Below, one piece after another: positions 17,991 to 26,504 of a stretch of DNA of 64,000 nucleotides. How positions within the stretch are numbered: position 1 is the first letter of the stretch; the number at the start of each line of letters is the position of its first letter. The position numbers and the translations under genes were made by a program. The DNA lies in contig CASEHX010000013.1 of the NCBI GenBank assembly GCA_949287905.1, positions 62,001 through 126,000 of the forward strand, read 5' to 3'. Origin of the DNA: an uncultured Olsenella sp. Its GTDB lineage: Bacteria; Actinomycetota; Coriobacteriia; Coriobacteriales; Atopobiaceae. The notes below the pieces were generated by a model. The model saw only the letters and a list, made by a program, of their open reading frames with translations. It was not told the origin of the DNA and searched no databases.

Positions 17991-19097
17991 CTAGTCGCGG
18001 TCGGCCAGGTCCCACGCCGTGTCGTAGATGCGCTCGGTCATGACCTGGGCGCGAAGCTCGTCCCAGGCGGACGCGGTCAGCTTGCTGCCGTCGAGCGAGG
18101 TGCCGAGAAGCCCCTCGAGCATGGAGCGCTCGAAGACCTGGGTGTCGCGATCCATCCTGCCGTCGTCGGGCTCGAGCTCGACGAGGGTCAGCGTCTGGAG
18201 GTCGTCGATCGTGCACATGGCGCTCACGGCGTCGTAGACGAGGGCGAGGTCGACGTGGTCGTCGTCACGGGCCACGAGGTCGCGGTCCTGGTACTCGTAG
18301 GTCACGGTGACCGTGCCTGCGGAGGTGCTCTCCACGCCGGTGAGGTACTCGCTCACGGGCAGGGAACGGAAGAGCTTCTCAACCTGTGCGGTGTCGGGGC
18401 TCCTCGAGCCCGCATAGGAGGAGAGGCCGTCGACGGAATGGGCCTGCACCTCGGCTACGAGCCCGGTCCCGCTCTGCGCGGGTGCGCCGTAACGATTGCC
18501 GCTGCCGTCCTGGGGAGAGCTGCCCTGCCCGTTGGTCTCCGTGGTCGTCGAGTCGGTCGTCTGCCCCGTCGTGGTTGAATCGTCAGGCTTCGTCTCGTCA
18601 ACGAAGGTGGTGTCGTCGGGCTGGTCGACCTGCTGGACGTTCTGCGACGTCTGGCCCCGATAGTCGTCTGCCGCCCTCTGCGTGTCCAGCATGTTGAACA
18701 CGGTGCAGCCGGCGATGCCAAAAATGACGAGAACGACAGCCACGATGGCGACGATCTTCGCCGTCGACCACCGCTTGGGCGCCTCGACGGGCAGAGGCTC
18801 GGGCGCAGCGGGCGCCTCGATCACCGTCGTCGGCTCGGGAACGGGGGCGGCGGCCGGAATCGCGGTGGTTGCCTCGGCGGGCGCGTCCTTCTCGCCCATG
18901 ACGTCGTCCAGGCTGGTCACCGCCTCGCAGGTGTGCTCGTAGGCCTCGCTCTCGCTCATGCCCTGCGCCACGTAGTCATCGAAGCGCGCTACGAGGTTGC
19001 CGTAGATCTCCTCCTTGAGCTCGATGGTCTCGGCGTCGAGCACGCGTCCCTCGAAGAGGTGCTCGACGTACATCCTGAGGTCGCTTTTGCCGCTCAT
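17991..19097 (-). CDS. PadR-linked DUF1700-like membrane protein
   Basis: A 368-residue protein whose first 65 residues (MYVEHLFEGRVLDAETIELK, then a helical ARFDDYVAQGMSESEAY region) resemble the permease-prefix/DUF1700 domain that accompanies PadR regulators. A proline/alanine-rich spacer precedes a single transmembrane helix (KIVAIVAVVLVIFGIAGC). The rest is an extracytoplasmic threonine/aspartate-rich linker and a C-terminal domain of unknown fold. The start ATG overlaps the padR stop by four bases. A longer in-frame start over padR is rejected because it would bury that gene. Likely an envelope sensor or anti-regulator paired with PadR; that role is inferred. Confidence 0.75.
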   Translation of the reverse strand: MSGKSDLRMYVEHLFEGRVLDAETIELKEEIYGNLVARFDDYVAQGMSESEAYEHTCEAVTSLDDVMGEKDAPAEATTAIPAAAPVPEPTTVIEAPAAPEPLPVEAPKRWSTAKIVAIVAVVLVIFGIAGCTVFNMLDTQRAADDYRGQTSQNVQQVDQPDDTTFVDETKPDDSTTTGQTTDSTTTETNGQGSSPQDGSGNRYGAPAQSGTGLVAEVQAHSVDGLSSYAGSRSPDTAQVEKLFRSLPVSEYLTGVESTSAGTVTVTYEYQDRDLVARDDDHVDLALVYDAVSAMCTIDDLQTLTLVELEPDDGRMDRDTQVFERSMLEGLLGTSLDGSKLTASAWDELRAQVMTERIYDTAWDLADRD

Positions 19098-19444
19098 TTG
19101 ATGCCTCCGCTCTGCCTGAGAAGTCGGTCGATGATGGTTCTTGCGCGGACCCAGCGCGTGGTTGCCTCGGCAAGTTCCGCCCGTCCGTCCGTTGTGATGT
19201 GGTAGTACTTGCGTCGCGCCCCCTGGGACTCGTTTCCCCAGTAGCTCTCCACGAGCCCCTGGCCCTCGAGTCTCTTGAGGCTCGTGTAGAGCGATGGTTC
19301 CTTCATCTCGTAGGCGCCCTCGCTCGTCTGGGCCACGTCCTTCAGGATCTCGTAGCCGTAGGAGTCGCCGTCGGAGAGCGTGCACAGCACGATGGCGTCG
19401 ATGTTGCCCCGGATGAGGTCGCTCTCTGCGTCTCTCGTCGCCAT
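19094..19444 (-). CDS. PadR-family transcriptional regulator
   Basis: A 116-residue PadR winged-helix regulator (N-terminal domain only). Typical motifs: IDAIVLCTLSDGDSYGYEIL, then EPSLYTSLKRLEGQGLVESYW and the beta-wing ARRKYYHITTDGR. The start (MATRDAESD) follows AGGAGGTG; a longer ATG further upstream has no site. It overlaps the membrane-protein gene and probably autoregulates the pair through the A/T-rich promoter at 19473-19501. Confidence 0.92.
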   Translation of the reverse strand: MATRDAESDLIRGNIDAIVLCTLSDGDSYGYEILKDVAQTSEGAYEMKEPSLYTSLKRLEGQGLVESYWGNESQGARRKYYHITTDGRAELAEATTRWVRARTIIDRLLRQSGGIK

Positions 19445-19472
19445 GGTCACCTCCTGTCTCTCTGGTAAGAGT

Positions 19473-19501
19473 AGTGTACCCATTATTACTATGTCAGTCG
19501 A
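19473..19501 (-). promoter_or_regulatory. Candidate padR promoter/operator
   Basis: Read on the minus strand, TCGACT (from 19501) and TACACT (to 19473) are separated by 17 bases in an unusually A/T-rich stretch. The extended GGGTACACTA resembles the htpG promoter. The spacer could hold the PadR operator. Confidence 0.45.
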
Positions 19502-19619
19502 TATACTATCTTAGAAATATAACTGTGAGTGGCGAAGTTTAGGCGGCAAGAGGTATGAAGCGCGGGCACTTGGGGCCAATGCGCTATCCTTCTGGGTGCC
19601 GAGGGAAAGGAGGGTTGGC

Positions 19620-20399
19620 ATGAGCGGCTGCCGGGAAGGCTTTGTAGGGGTCTTTGACTCAGGCGTGGGAGGCATCAGCGTGCTGCGCTCCCTCGTGTCG
19701 GAGCTGCCCCATGAGGACTTTCGCTTCTTCGGCGACTCCGCCAACGCTCCCTACGGGGAAAAGACCGTTGACCAGGTGCTCGACCTCTCCCGCGGCATCG
19801 TCGAGGGCTTTCTCGCGGACGGGGCGAAGGCGATCGTCATCGCCTGCAACACCGCGACCTCGGTCGCTGCGGCCGCCTTGCGCGCCGCCCATCCCGACGT
19901 GCCGATCATCGGCATCGAGCCCGCCCTCAAGCCCGCTGCCCGTGCCCTGCCGCACGGCAGGATCCTCGTGATGGCCACCGAGGTGACGCTGCGCCTGGAC
20001 AAGTACCACGAGCTGGCAGAGGCGTGGGGAGGGGAGTGCGAGGTCATACCCGTTCCCTGCCCCGGCCTCGCGGCGCGCATCGAGCGTGGGGACCTCGACG
20101 CCCCCGACCTGCGGGAGATGATCAGCGGCTTTGTGGGGAGCTACTCCGGTCATGTGGACGGCGTCGTCCTGGGCTGCACCCACTATCCGTTCGTGCGCCG
20201 TCAGATTGCCGGCGTCGTGGGACAAGACGTGCGCTTCTTCGACGGCGGCGCCGGCACGGCGCGCCAGCTGCGCGTGCGCCTCGTGGACGCCGGCCTGCTT
20301 GCGGACCGCGACCGCCCCGGGTGCGTAGAGTTTGCCTCGAGCCTGGACACGCCCGCCGAGCTCGAGCTCTATCGCAGCTTTTTCGACCTCTCCGTCTAG
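19620..20399 (+). CDS. murI: Glutamate racemase
   Basis: A 259-residue glutamate racemase supplying D-glutamate for peptidoglycan. The two catalytic cysteine motifs are visible: VIACNTATS near residue 80 and VLGCTHYPF near 186. The N-terminal GVFDSGVGGISVLR and FFGDSANAPYG are family signatures. The start follows GAAAGGAGG. It is transcribed alone toward a long hairpin at 20405. Confidence 0.95.
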   Translation: MSGCREGFVGVFDSGVGGISVLRSLVSELPHEDFRFFGDSANAPYGEKTVDQVLDLSRGIVEGFLADGAKAIVIACNTATSVAAAALRAAHPDVPIIGIEPALKPAARALPHGRILVMATEVTLRLDKYHELAEAWGGECEVIPVPCPGLAARIERGDLDAPDLREMISGFVGSYSGHVDGVVLGCTHYPFVRRQIAGVVGQDVRFFDGGAGTARQLRVRLVDAGLLADRDRPGCVEFASSLDTPAELELYRSFFDLSV

Positions 20400-20404
20400 T
20401 GTCC

Positions 20405-20534
20405 TCCGTTTCTAGGTGTTTTTTCGCGGAGGGGAGAAGTAGCACCTATCAGGTGCCAGTTCTCTACCTGCGATTCTTTGCCCGATCCTTGTGAGGATAC
20501 TCGGGGTGCCGGAAATAAAACACCTAGAAACGGA
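20405..20534. repeat. Perfect 18-bp inverted repeat with structured interior
   Basis: Bases 20405-20422 (TCCGTTTCTAGGTGTTTT) are exactly complementary to 20517-20534. The 94-base interior contains smaller hairpins (CACCTATCAGGTG; ATCCTTGTGAGGAT) and no open frame. It lies just after the murI stop, opposite degV. The interior differs from the two main repeat families, so this is a singleton in this window. Confidence 0.75.
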
Positions 20535-20535
20535 A

Positions 20536-20566
20536 CGCCCCCCGTTCGGGAGCCGAACGAGGGGCG
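20536..20566. terminator. Hairpin between murI and degV
   Basis: A G/C-rich stem (CGCCCC..CGTTCGG paired with CCGAACGAGGGGCG) lies between convergent genes, 20 bases after the degV stop. It is followed by AAAA on the plus strand, consistent with a bidirectional terminator. Confidence 0.6.
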
Positions 20567-20587
20567 AAAATGCGGCTTCCGGGTGCG

Positions 20588-21472
20588 CTAGACGCGCTTC
20601 TTGCCCCAGAAGAAGAGGGCAACGGTGCCAGGACCGGTGTGGACGCCGATGGTGGCACCGATGGGGAAGATCTCGACCTTGCCGTCGAGCTTGGGGAACT
20701 TGGCCTCGATGCGGTTGGCGACCTCGCGGGCGTCGTCCTCGCACTCGGAGTGAGAGATGAAGCACTTGCCGGAGTAGTCGAGACCGCCCTCAGCGAGCTC
20801 CTCCATCTTCTCCACCACACGGTTGATGGCCTTGGCCTTGGTGCGGATCTTCTCCTTCACGGCCAGCGAGCCGTCGGGCTCCACGTCCATGACCGGGCAG
20901 ATCTTGAGCATGCCGCCCACGAGGCCCGCGGCCTTGGAGATGCGCCCGCCGCGCACGAAGAACGTGAGGTCGGACGAGAAGAACCAGTGCTGGACCTCGC
21001 TCTTGTGCTCCTCGGCCCAGGTCGCGAGCTCGTCGATTCCCATGCCGGAGTCGCGCAGGTCCGCCATCTTGTCGACGAGCAGGCCGTAGCCGGAGGAGGC
21101 GGCGAGCGAGTCCACGACGATGATCTTGCGGTCGGGGTACTTCTCGGCGAGCTGGTCGCGAGCGGCGCACGCGGAGTTGTAGGTGCCCGAGATGCCCGTG
21201 GAGAGCGTCACGTGCAGGATGTCCTTGCCCGCCGAGAGGAACTTCTCGAAGTGAGCCATGTAGTCGCCGGCGCTGATCTGCGAGGTCTTTGCCTCGGCGC
21301 CGGCGAGCATCTTTGCGTAGAGGTCGGCGGGGGAGTTGGTTGCCCCGAAGTCGTCCTTGCAGACCTCGCCGTTCAGATAGTAGTTAAAGAGTACATACTT
21401 GATGTTGCGGCTCTCGAGCCAGTCGTGCGTGAGGTCGGCCGTTGAGCAGCAGCTGAGAACGTAGTCGGACAT
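20588..21472 (-). CDS. DegV-family fatty-acid-binding protein
   Basis: A 294-residue DegV protein. Members bind a fatty acid and, with FakA, present it for phosphorylation (FakB-like role). The conserved regions are the N-terminal SCCSTADLT, the TLSTGISGTYNSA motif near residue 90, the DSLAASSGYGLLV loop and FVRGGRISK. The C-terminal GATIGVHTGPGTVALFFWGK is also typical. No fakA gene is in the window. Confidence 0.93.
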   Translation of the reverse strand: MSDYVLSCCSTADLTHDWLESRNIKYVLFNYYLNGEVCKDDFGATNSPADLYAKMLAGAEAKTSQISAGDYMAHFEKFLSAGKDILHVTLSTGISGTYNSACAARDQLAEKYPDRKIIVVDSLAASSGYGLLVDKMADLRDSGMGIDELATWAEEHKSEVQHWFFSSDLTFFVRGGRISKAAGLVGGMLKICPVMDVEPDGSLAVKEKIRTKAKAINRVVEKMEELAEGGLDYSGKCFISHSECEDDAREVANRIEAKFPKLDGKVEIFPIGATIGVHTGPGTVALFFWGKKRV

Positions 21473-21506
21473 GGCTCCCCCTTTGATTGTCTGCCTCGTT
21501 CAGCAT

Positions 21507-21547
21507 AGCGCACCTTCTCCGCCTCCGCGAGTGCGGGAAGGTGCGCT
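21507..21547. terminator. Hairpin after pspA
   Basis: The arms AGCGCACCTTC (21507) and GAAGGTGCGCT (to 21547) pair perfectly. It sits between the degV start and the pspA stop, so on the minus strand it would end the PspA transcript. No T-run follows. Confidence 0.5.
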
Positions 21548-21565
21548 TGGGGCAGGCAGAATAAC

Positions 21566-22246
21566 CTACAGGCCCATCTCCGCCTTGAGGCGAGCCAGGT
21601 CGTCCTCGACCGCGGCGTCGCTGTCGGCGCCCGCGTACTTGGCCTCGAGGGCAGCCGCGTCGTCGACGGGCTCGGCGTTAAGCTCGCTCATCGCGTCGGC
21701 GGTGTCGAGCATGCGGTCCGCCTTCTCCTCCATGCGGTTGAACGCCTCGATGGCGCTCTCGGCCTTGTCGGCGCCGGACGTGAAGCCGGCGACCTTCTCC
21801 TGCGTCTCGGCGACGGCCATCTTGGCCTTGATCGTCTCGCGGCGGCTCTTGAGGTCCTCGATGTCGCTCACGAGCTTGTCGTGCATCTGGCGCATCTTCT
21901 CGGCGTTGGCGTGTGCGGCGTCGGCAGCCTTGGTGAGCTCGGCGCCGGTCGTGGCGAGCTTCTGCTTCTTGGCGAGAAACACGCGGGCGTCGTCCTCGTT
22001 GCCAGCCTGGAGCGCCTTCTTGGCGAGGTCCTCCATGCGCTCGACCTCGGCGGCGTTCTCGTCTGCGGCGCGCTTGGTGCGGGTCTCCTCGGCGATGACG
22101 CCGGCGGTCTCGCGCTTGACGTCCGCGAGGGACTCGGTGAGGTCAACGAGGTACTGGTCGACCATCTTGGCCGGGTCCTCCGCCTTGTCCAGCAGCTCGT
22201 TGATGTTTGCCTTCACGATCGTGGTGAAGCGGTCCAGAATGCCCAT
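21566..22246 (-). CDS. pspA: PspA/IM30 family protein
   Basis: A 226-residue, almost entirely helical PspA/Vipp1-like protein. N-terminal MGILDRFTTIVKANINELLDKAEDPAKMVDQYL is the family signature for membrane-binding and dimer helices. Long coiled coils run through residues 25-150. It coats and repairs stressed membranes by forming ESCRT-III-like assemblies. It is 12 bases downstream of the glycine-rich membrane protein gene, so the two likely form an envelope-stress operon. Confidence 0.93.
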   Translation of the reverse strand: MGILDRFTTIVKANINELLDKAEDPAKMVDQYLVDLTESLADVKRETAGVIAEETRTKRAADENAAEVERMEDLAKKALQAGNEDDARVFLAKKQKLATTGAELTKAADAAHANAEKMRQMHDKLVSDIEDLKSRRETIKAKMAVAETQEKVAGFTSGADKAESAIEAFNRMEEKADRMLDTADAMSELNAEPVDDAAALEAKYAGADSDAAVEDDLARLKAEMGL

Positions 22247-22258
22247 GGCGTTTCCTTT

Positions 22259-23359
22259 CTAGTCGCGGTCCCCGGAGACGGGGCCGTCCTTCTCGTACTT
22301 GTCTGCAAGGTCCTCGACGCTCTGGTCCCCGAACTTCTCGAGGGGAGTGTTGAGGATGTCCTCCATCTGCTTCTGCTTCTCCTCCTGCTGCGCCTTGCGC
22401 CTGCGCACCACGTAGACGACACCCGCGCCTATCGCCACCACGAGGATGACGCCCCCCACGACGAGCATGGTCGTCTGGCTGCGCTGCTCGTCCTCGGCGG
22501 CGGACATGATGCGATCCGCCGTGTTGGAGAAGGCGTCGGAGAAGACCTCCTCGTCGGAGTCGGCGTAGTTGTAGGCGTCGTTGAGCTCGTCCGCCAGGAT
22601 GGTGAGCGCCTCGGAGTCAACGACCGAGGATGCGGCGGTGCCGACGCAGTAGCCGCAGTTGTAGGTGCCGTGGCCGTCGTCGCAGAACACGAGCAGGAGG
22701 TGACCCTCGTCCGAGAAGAGCTCGGGGTAGAGCTCCTCGGCGATCTGCGTGAGCTCGCTGCCCGAGGTGGTCTGACCGTTGGGAAGGATGTAGACGTAGG
22801 GCTGCACGCCGGTCTTCTCGTAGAACTCCTCGAGGCCGCGCGTGAGGGCGGACGCGCTGTGAATCCAGTCGCCGTCCTCGTCCGTGTACCAGTCCGTCTT
22901 GGAGACGGCGCTCGCGGGTAGCTTCTCGCGGACCGTCGCCGACCCCTCCGACGCGCTCTGCGAGTAGGACGTCCCGCCGTAGGAGGGGCCGTAGGAGCCT
23001 CCGCACGTGGAGAGTGACGTGGTGAGCACGGCGATGAGCAGCGCCGCGAGGACGAGCCCGATGAGGCCTCCCGCGCAGCCGCCGCATCCGCTGCCGCAGC
23101 CGCCGCCCATGGGCGACCCGACCATCGGGCGCGAGAAGCCGCCGAAGAACGGCATGCCCATATGAACGCGGGGACGGGGCATGCCAAAGCCGTGGGGAGG
23201 GGGACCGCCCGCGGGCCTTGCCCCAAAGCCCCCGCCGGAGCGGCCACCGGATCGGCGCGCCCCACCGCCAGAGAAGCTGCCCGAGCGGCGCCCGCCGCCG
23301 GAGAAGCCGCCGCTGCGACCTCCGCCGCCGGAGCGGCCGCCACCGCCAGATCTACCCAT
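22259..23359 (-). CDS. Glycine-rich TPM-like membrane protein
   Basis: A 366-residue protein. The first 100 residues are nearly all Gly, Ser, Arg and Pro, with GGGGRSGGGGRSGG-type repeats and a CGSGCGGCAGG stretch. A transmembrane helix (LIGLVLAALLIAVLTTSLS) follows at about 100-118. The extracytoplasmic domain (about 140-280) resembles the TPM/phosphatase-like domain, with PYVYILPNG and HLLLVFCDDGHG. A second helix (MLVVGGVILVVAIGAGVVYVV) and a charged cytoplasmic tail end it. Gene order suggests that it works with PspA in membrane stress. The low-complexity N-terminus is cytoplasmic if the topology is as read. Confidence 0.8.
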   Translation of the reverse strand: MGRSGGGGRSGGGGRSGGFSGGGRRSGSFSGGGARRSGGRSGGGFGARPAGGPPPHGFGMPRPRVHMGMPFFGGFSRPMVGSPMGGGCGSGCGGCAGGLIGLVLAALLIAVLTTSLSTCGGSYGPSYGGTSYSQSASEGSATVREKLPASAVSKTDWYTDEDGDWIHSASALTRGLEEFYEKTGVQPYVYILPNGQTTSGSELTQIAEELYPELFSDEGHLLLVFCDDGHGTYNCGYCVGTAASSVVDSEALTILADELNDAYNYADSDEEVFSDAFSNTADRIMSAAEDEQRSQTTMLVVGGVILVVAIGAGVVYVVRRRKAQQEEKQKQMEDILNTPLEKFGDQSVEDLADKYEKDGPVSGDRD

Positions 23360-23474
23360 GGCTCTCCTCTCAGAAGATCGTGTGACTAGAAGTATGCACG
23401 ATTGCGGACGAGGAGGCGTGCCCTCAACTCACGATTTCACGACAGGTTCTGGAGGGAACTCTCGAGAAAGGAGG

Positions 23475-24761
23475 CTACGAGCTTCCCTCCTCCGGGACCT
23501 TGGCGTCGAGGCGCCCCTCTTCCTCCTCTACGAGCAGGGCGATCTCCCGATGCCGCACCACTCCGATGACGACGGGCATGCAGAGGACGAGCAGGCTCGC
23601 GAGCACGAGCGTGCCCTGGACTCCCAGCACCTCGGCGAGCGCGGGCGCACAGAGCAGGGGCGCCACGCCGGCGACGTTGTTGCCGAAGCCCATGACCGCG
23701 TTCACGCGGCCGATCGTGGAGAGGGGCGCGTGGGTCTGAACGAGCGTCGAGAGGAGTGGCGTGAGCATGCCAAACGCGACCCCGAGCAGCATCTGTCCGA
23801 CGCAGGCGGCCGCGATCCACGGCGTGCCCACGTAGAGGAGGGCGAAGGCTCCCTCGGAGGCGAGAACCACGAGCAGGGTGCGAACGTTCACGCGGTGCGT
23901 GGGGAGCCGCATCAGCAGCATCGAGCCCACGACGCCGCCCACGCCCGCGGCGGCCGAGAGCCACCCCATCCACGCGACGTCGACCCGCAGCACGTCTCGG
24001 TAGTAGAGCGACTCCAGCGGGTCGAAGGCGCCGTAGCCAAAGAAGGAGAAGAAGCAGCTCCAGAAGAGCAGGGCGAGCGCCGGCGAGCCAAAGACGGAGC
24101 GGAACCCCGCGCGCAGCGAGTCGTCTGGCTGGGCGGTGCCTGCGCCTCTCGCCCGGTCGCCCCCGACGGCGCGCGGGTCGCGCGTGGGGTGAAACCCGGC
24201 GGCGGGCACCATGGCAACGAGCGAGCAGATCCCCAGCAGCCAGAACACGGCCTGGGGGGAGGCCACCGAGGAGACAAAGCCGCCCATGAGCGGCCCCACG
24301 ATGACGGCGGCGTTTGAGACGGTGAAAACGACCGAGTTAATGGTCTTGAGCTCGTTGGCGTCGTCCGTGAGGTATGCGGGGAACGACTTTGCCACAAGGT
24401 CGCCCAGGCCCCACGACCCCCCGAGGAGGGCCGCCCCCACGAGCACGCCCGCGACGCTCTGCGCGAGCAGCTGGTAGACGAGGGACGTGAGGACGAGTGC
24501 CGCCACGACCGCGGAGAAGAACCGTCGCGGGCCCACGCGGTCGAGCAGGGGGCCTCCCACGAACGACCCGAGGACGATGCAGCCGTTGAGCAGGACGATG
24601 CCGAGGGCGTTCTCGGTCACGCCGCCGTCGAAGGCGTAGGTGAGCGTGCCCACGACGCCGATGAAGTAGGCGCACTGCATGCCAAGGTAGATGGCGAGGC
24701 GCATGAAGACGAGGCGCTTCGCCATGGGCGAGAGCGACCTCAGGCTGGCAAGGAGGGACAT
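23475..24761 (-). CDS. MFS transporter
   Basis: A 428-residue major facilitator with about twelve predicted helices. The loop 2-3 region GPLLDRVGPRRFFSAV matches MFS motif A. No binding residues identify the substrate; relatives are multidrug or metabolite exporters. The start MSLLASLRSLSPMAKRL is cytoplasmic. It appears to be a single-gene unit. Confidence 0.85.
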   Translation of the reverse strand: MSLLASLRSLSPMAKRLVFMRLAIYLGMQCAYFIGVVGTLTYAFDGGVTENALGIVLLNGCIVLGSFVGGPLLDRVGPRRFFSAVVAALVLTSLVYQLLAQSVAGVLVGAALLGGSWGLGDLVAKSFPAYLTDDANELKTINSVVFTVSNAAVIVGPLMGGFVSSVASPQAVFWLLGICSLVAMVPAAGFHPTRDPRAVGGDRARGAGTAQPDDSLRAGFRSVFGSPALALLFWSCFFSFFGYGAFDPLESLYYRDVLRVDVAWMGWLSAAAGVGGVVGSMLLMRLPTHRVNVRTLLVVLASEGAFALLYVGTPWIAAACVGQMLLGVAFGMLTPLLSTLVQTHAPLSTIGRVNAVMGFGNNVAGVAPLLCAPALAEVLGVQGTLVLASLLVLCMPVVIGVVRHREIALLVEEEEGRLDAKVPEEGSS

Positions 24762-24897
24762 GGCTGCTCCTGACGGGGAGGCGGGGCGTTCGGCGGCATG
24801 CGCGGCGGGCCCGCCTCAGATGGGAAGCGTCAGGTGCAGCATAGAGCTATTTTTGGGCGGAGTCCAGGCGGTTGCGGAGCCCGGGCGACGGTCGGGC

Positions 24898-25332
24898 CTA
24901 GGCGGTTGCGCGCAGCGCGGAGACGCGGTCGGAGAGGACGCCCACGGCCTCGTAGGGCTCCCAGACGTTGGTGACGGAGGAGTCCATGGGGCACTGCCCG
25001 TCCTTGGCGCGGTTCTGGATGTGGGGCACGAGGGCGTCGTAGCTCGTGGCAACGCCCGCGGCGAGAAGCACGGCGCGCCCGGTCCAGGACATGACGGGGG
25101 AGAAGACGGCACGGGGGCCGAGGATGGCGTAGAGCAGCGCGGGCGCCTTGCCCACGATCTTGTCGGCGACGGAGAAGCCGGAGAGGTCGCGACCCTCGCG
25201 GACCCAGGCGAGCAGCGGCTTGATGCCGTGCTCGGTGCAGACGATGACCTCGTCGTCGCGGACGGCGACGAGCGTGGCGTTCTTGTTGGCGATGAGCAGG
25301 GCGCGAGCGAGGTCGAGGTCGGTCGCTTCCAT
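24898..25332 (-). CDS. DUF1893/TM1506-like protein
   Basis: A 144-residue protein resembling the DUF1893/TM1506 family, which has a cytidine-deaminase-like fold but no known activity. Characteristic parts: TLVAVRDDEVIVCTEHGIKP, then DKIVGKAPALLYAILG and SYDALVPHIQNRAKDGQCPMD. The GKA and C-P elements correspond to where deaminases bind zinc, but the full zinc motif is not present. The start at 25332 has GAGGAG upstream; an open frame beginning much further upstream runs over the GGGtGRT gene and is not used. Confidence 0.75.
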   Translation of the reverse strand: MEATDLDLARALLIANKNATLVAVRDDEVIVCTEHGIKPLLAWVREGRDLSGFSVADKIVGKAPALLYAILGPRAVFSPVMSWTGRAVLLAAGVATSYDALVPHIQNRAKDGQCPMDSSVTNVWEPYEAVGVLSDRVSALRATA

Positions 25333-25429
25333 GGTGTGCTCCTCCCCCTGAGCGGCGGCTGATGGTGGTTCAGCGGGCACTCTACCATAACCGGTGGCCC
25401 CGCCCCCGCCGTTCGCCGAAAACGACAAA

Positions 25430-25459
25430 ACGGGCCGCCACCCAAAGGTGACGGCCCGT
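25430..25459 (-). terminator. Rho-independent terminator of GGGtGRT operon
   Basis: The stem ACGGGCCG..CACC pairs with GGTG.CGGCCCGT around a CAAA loop. On the minus strand it is followed by TTTTGTCGTTTT, giving a good U-tract 23 bases after the GGGtGRT stop. Confidence 0.82.
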
Positions 25460-25481
25460 GACGGCGCTATGCGCGGAGGCG

Positions 25482-26486
25482 CTACTCGTTCAGAGCGGCG
25501 TTGACGGCGACGGCGCAGGCGACGGTCGCACCGACCATGGGGTTGTTGCCCATGCCGATGAGGCCCATCATGTCGACGTGCGCGGGCACCGAGGAGGAGC
25601 CGGCGAACTGGGCGCTGGAGTGCATGCGGCCCATGGTGTCGGTCATGCCGTAGGAGGCGGGGCCGGCAGCCATGTTGTCCGGGTGCAGGGTGCGGCCGGT
25701 GCCGCCGCCGGAGGCGACGGAGAAGTACTTCTTGCCGGCGAGCACGCGCTCCTTGAAGTAGGTGCCGGCAACCGGGTGCTGGAAGCGCGTCGGGTTGGTG
25801 GAGTTGCCGGTGATGGAGATGTCGACGTTCTCGTGCCACATGATGGCAACGCCCTCGCGGACGTCGTCGGCACCGTAGCAGTTGACCTCGGCGCGCGGGC
25901 CGTCGGAGTACGGGATGGTCTCCACGACCTTGAGCTCGCCGGTGAAGTAGTCGAACTGGGTCTTCACGTAGGTGAAGCCGTTGATGCGGGCGATGATCTG
26001 GGCGGCGTCCTTGCCGAGGCCGTTCAGGATGACGCGCAGCGGCTTCTTGCGGGCCTTGTTGGCGTTGAGCGCGATGCCGATGGCGCCCTCTGCGGCGGCG
26101 AAGGACTCGTGGCCGGCCAGGAACGCAAAGCACTCGGTGTCGTCACCGAGGAGCATGGCGCCCAGGTCGCCGTGACCCTTGCCGACCTTGCGGTCCTCGG
26201 CGACGGAGCCGGGGACGCAGAAGGCCTGGAGGCCCTCGCCGATCATGGCGGCGGCCTCAGAGGCGCTCTTGGCGCCCTTCTTGATGGCGATGGCGCAGCC
26301 GCAGACGTAGGCCCACTTGGCGTTCTCGAACGCGATGGACTGGACGCCCTCGACGATTTCGCGCGGGTTCACGCCCTTGTCGAGGCAGATCTGCTCGGCT
26401 TCCTCGAGGGAGGAGATGCCGTTCTCAGCGAGCACCTTGTTGATCTTGTCGATGCGGCGCTCATAGCCCTCAAACGAAACTGCCAT
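25482..26486 (-). CDS. GGGtGRT protein
   Basis: A 334-residue protein of the family named for its GGGTGRT motif, seen here as VASGGGTGRTLHPDN near residue 270. The family is conserved in anaerobes, almost always next to a NifU-like scaffold, as here, but its reaction is not known. Other conserved stretches are YVCGCAIAIKKGA, HGDLGAMLLGDDTECFAFLA and SSSVPAHVDMMGLIGMGNNP. The start follows a GGGAGG site. It lies 18 bases after the NifU-like gene and shares its terminator. Confidence 0.92.
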   Translation of the reverse strand: MAVSFEGYERRIDKINKVLAENGISSLEEAEQICLDKGVNPREIVEGVQSIAFENAKWAYVCGCAIAIKKGAKSASEAAAMIGEGLQAFCVPGSVAEDRKVGKGHGDLGAMLLGDDTECFAFLAGHESFAAAEGAIGIALNANKARKKPLRVILNGLGKDAAQIIARINGFTYVKTQFDYFTGELKVVETIPYSDGPRAEVNCYGADDVREGVAIMWHENVDISITGNSTNPTRFQHPVAGTYFKERVLAGKKYFSVASGGGTGRTLHPDNMAAGPASYGMTDTMGRMHSSAQFAGSSSVPAHVDMMGLIGMGNNPMVGATVACAVAVNAALNE

Positions 26487-26504
26487 TTGGTTTTCCCTCC
26501 CTTT

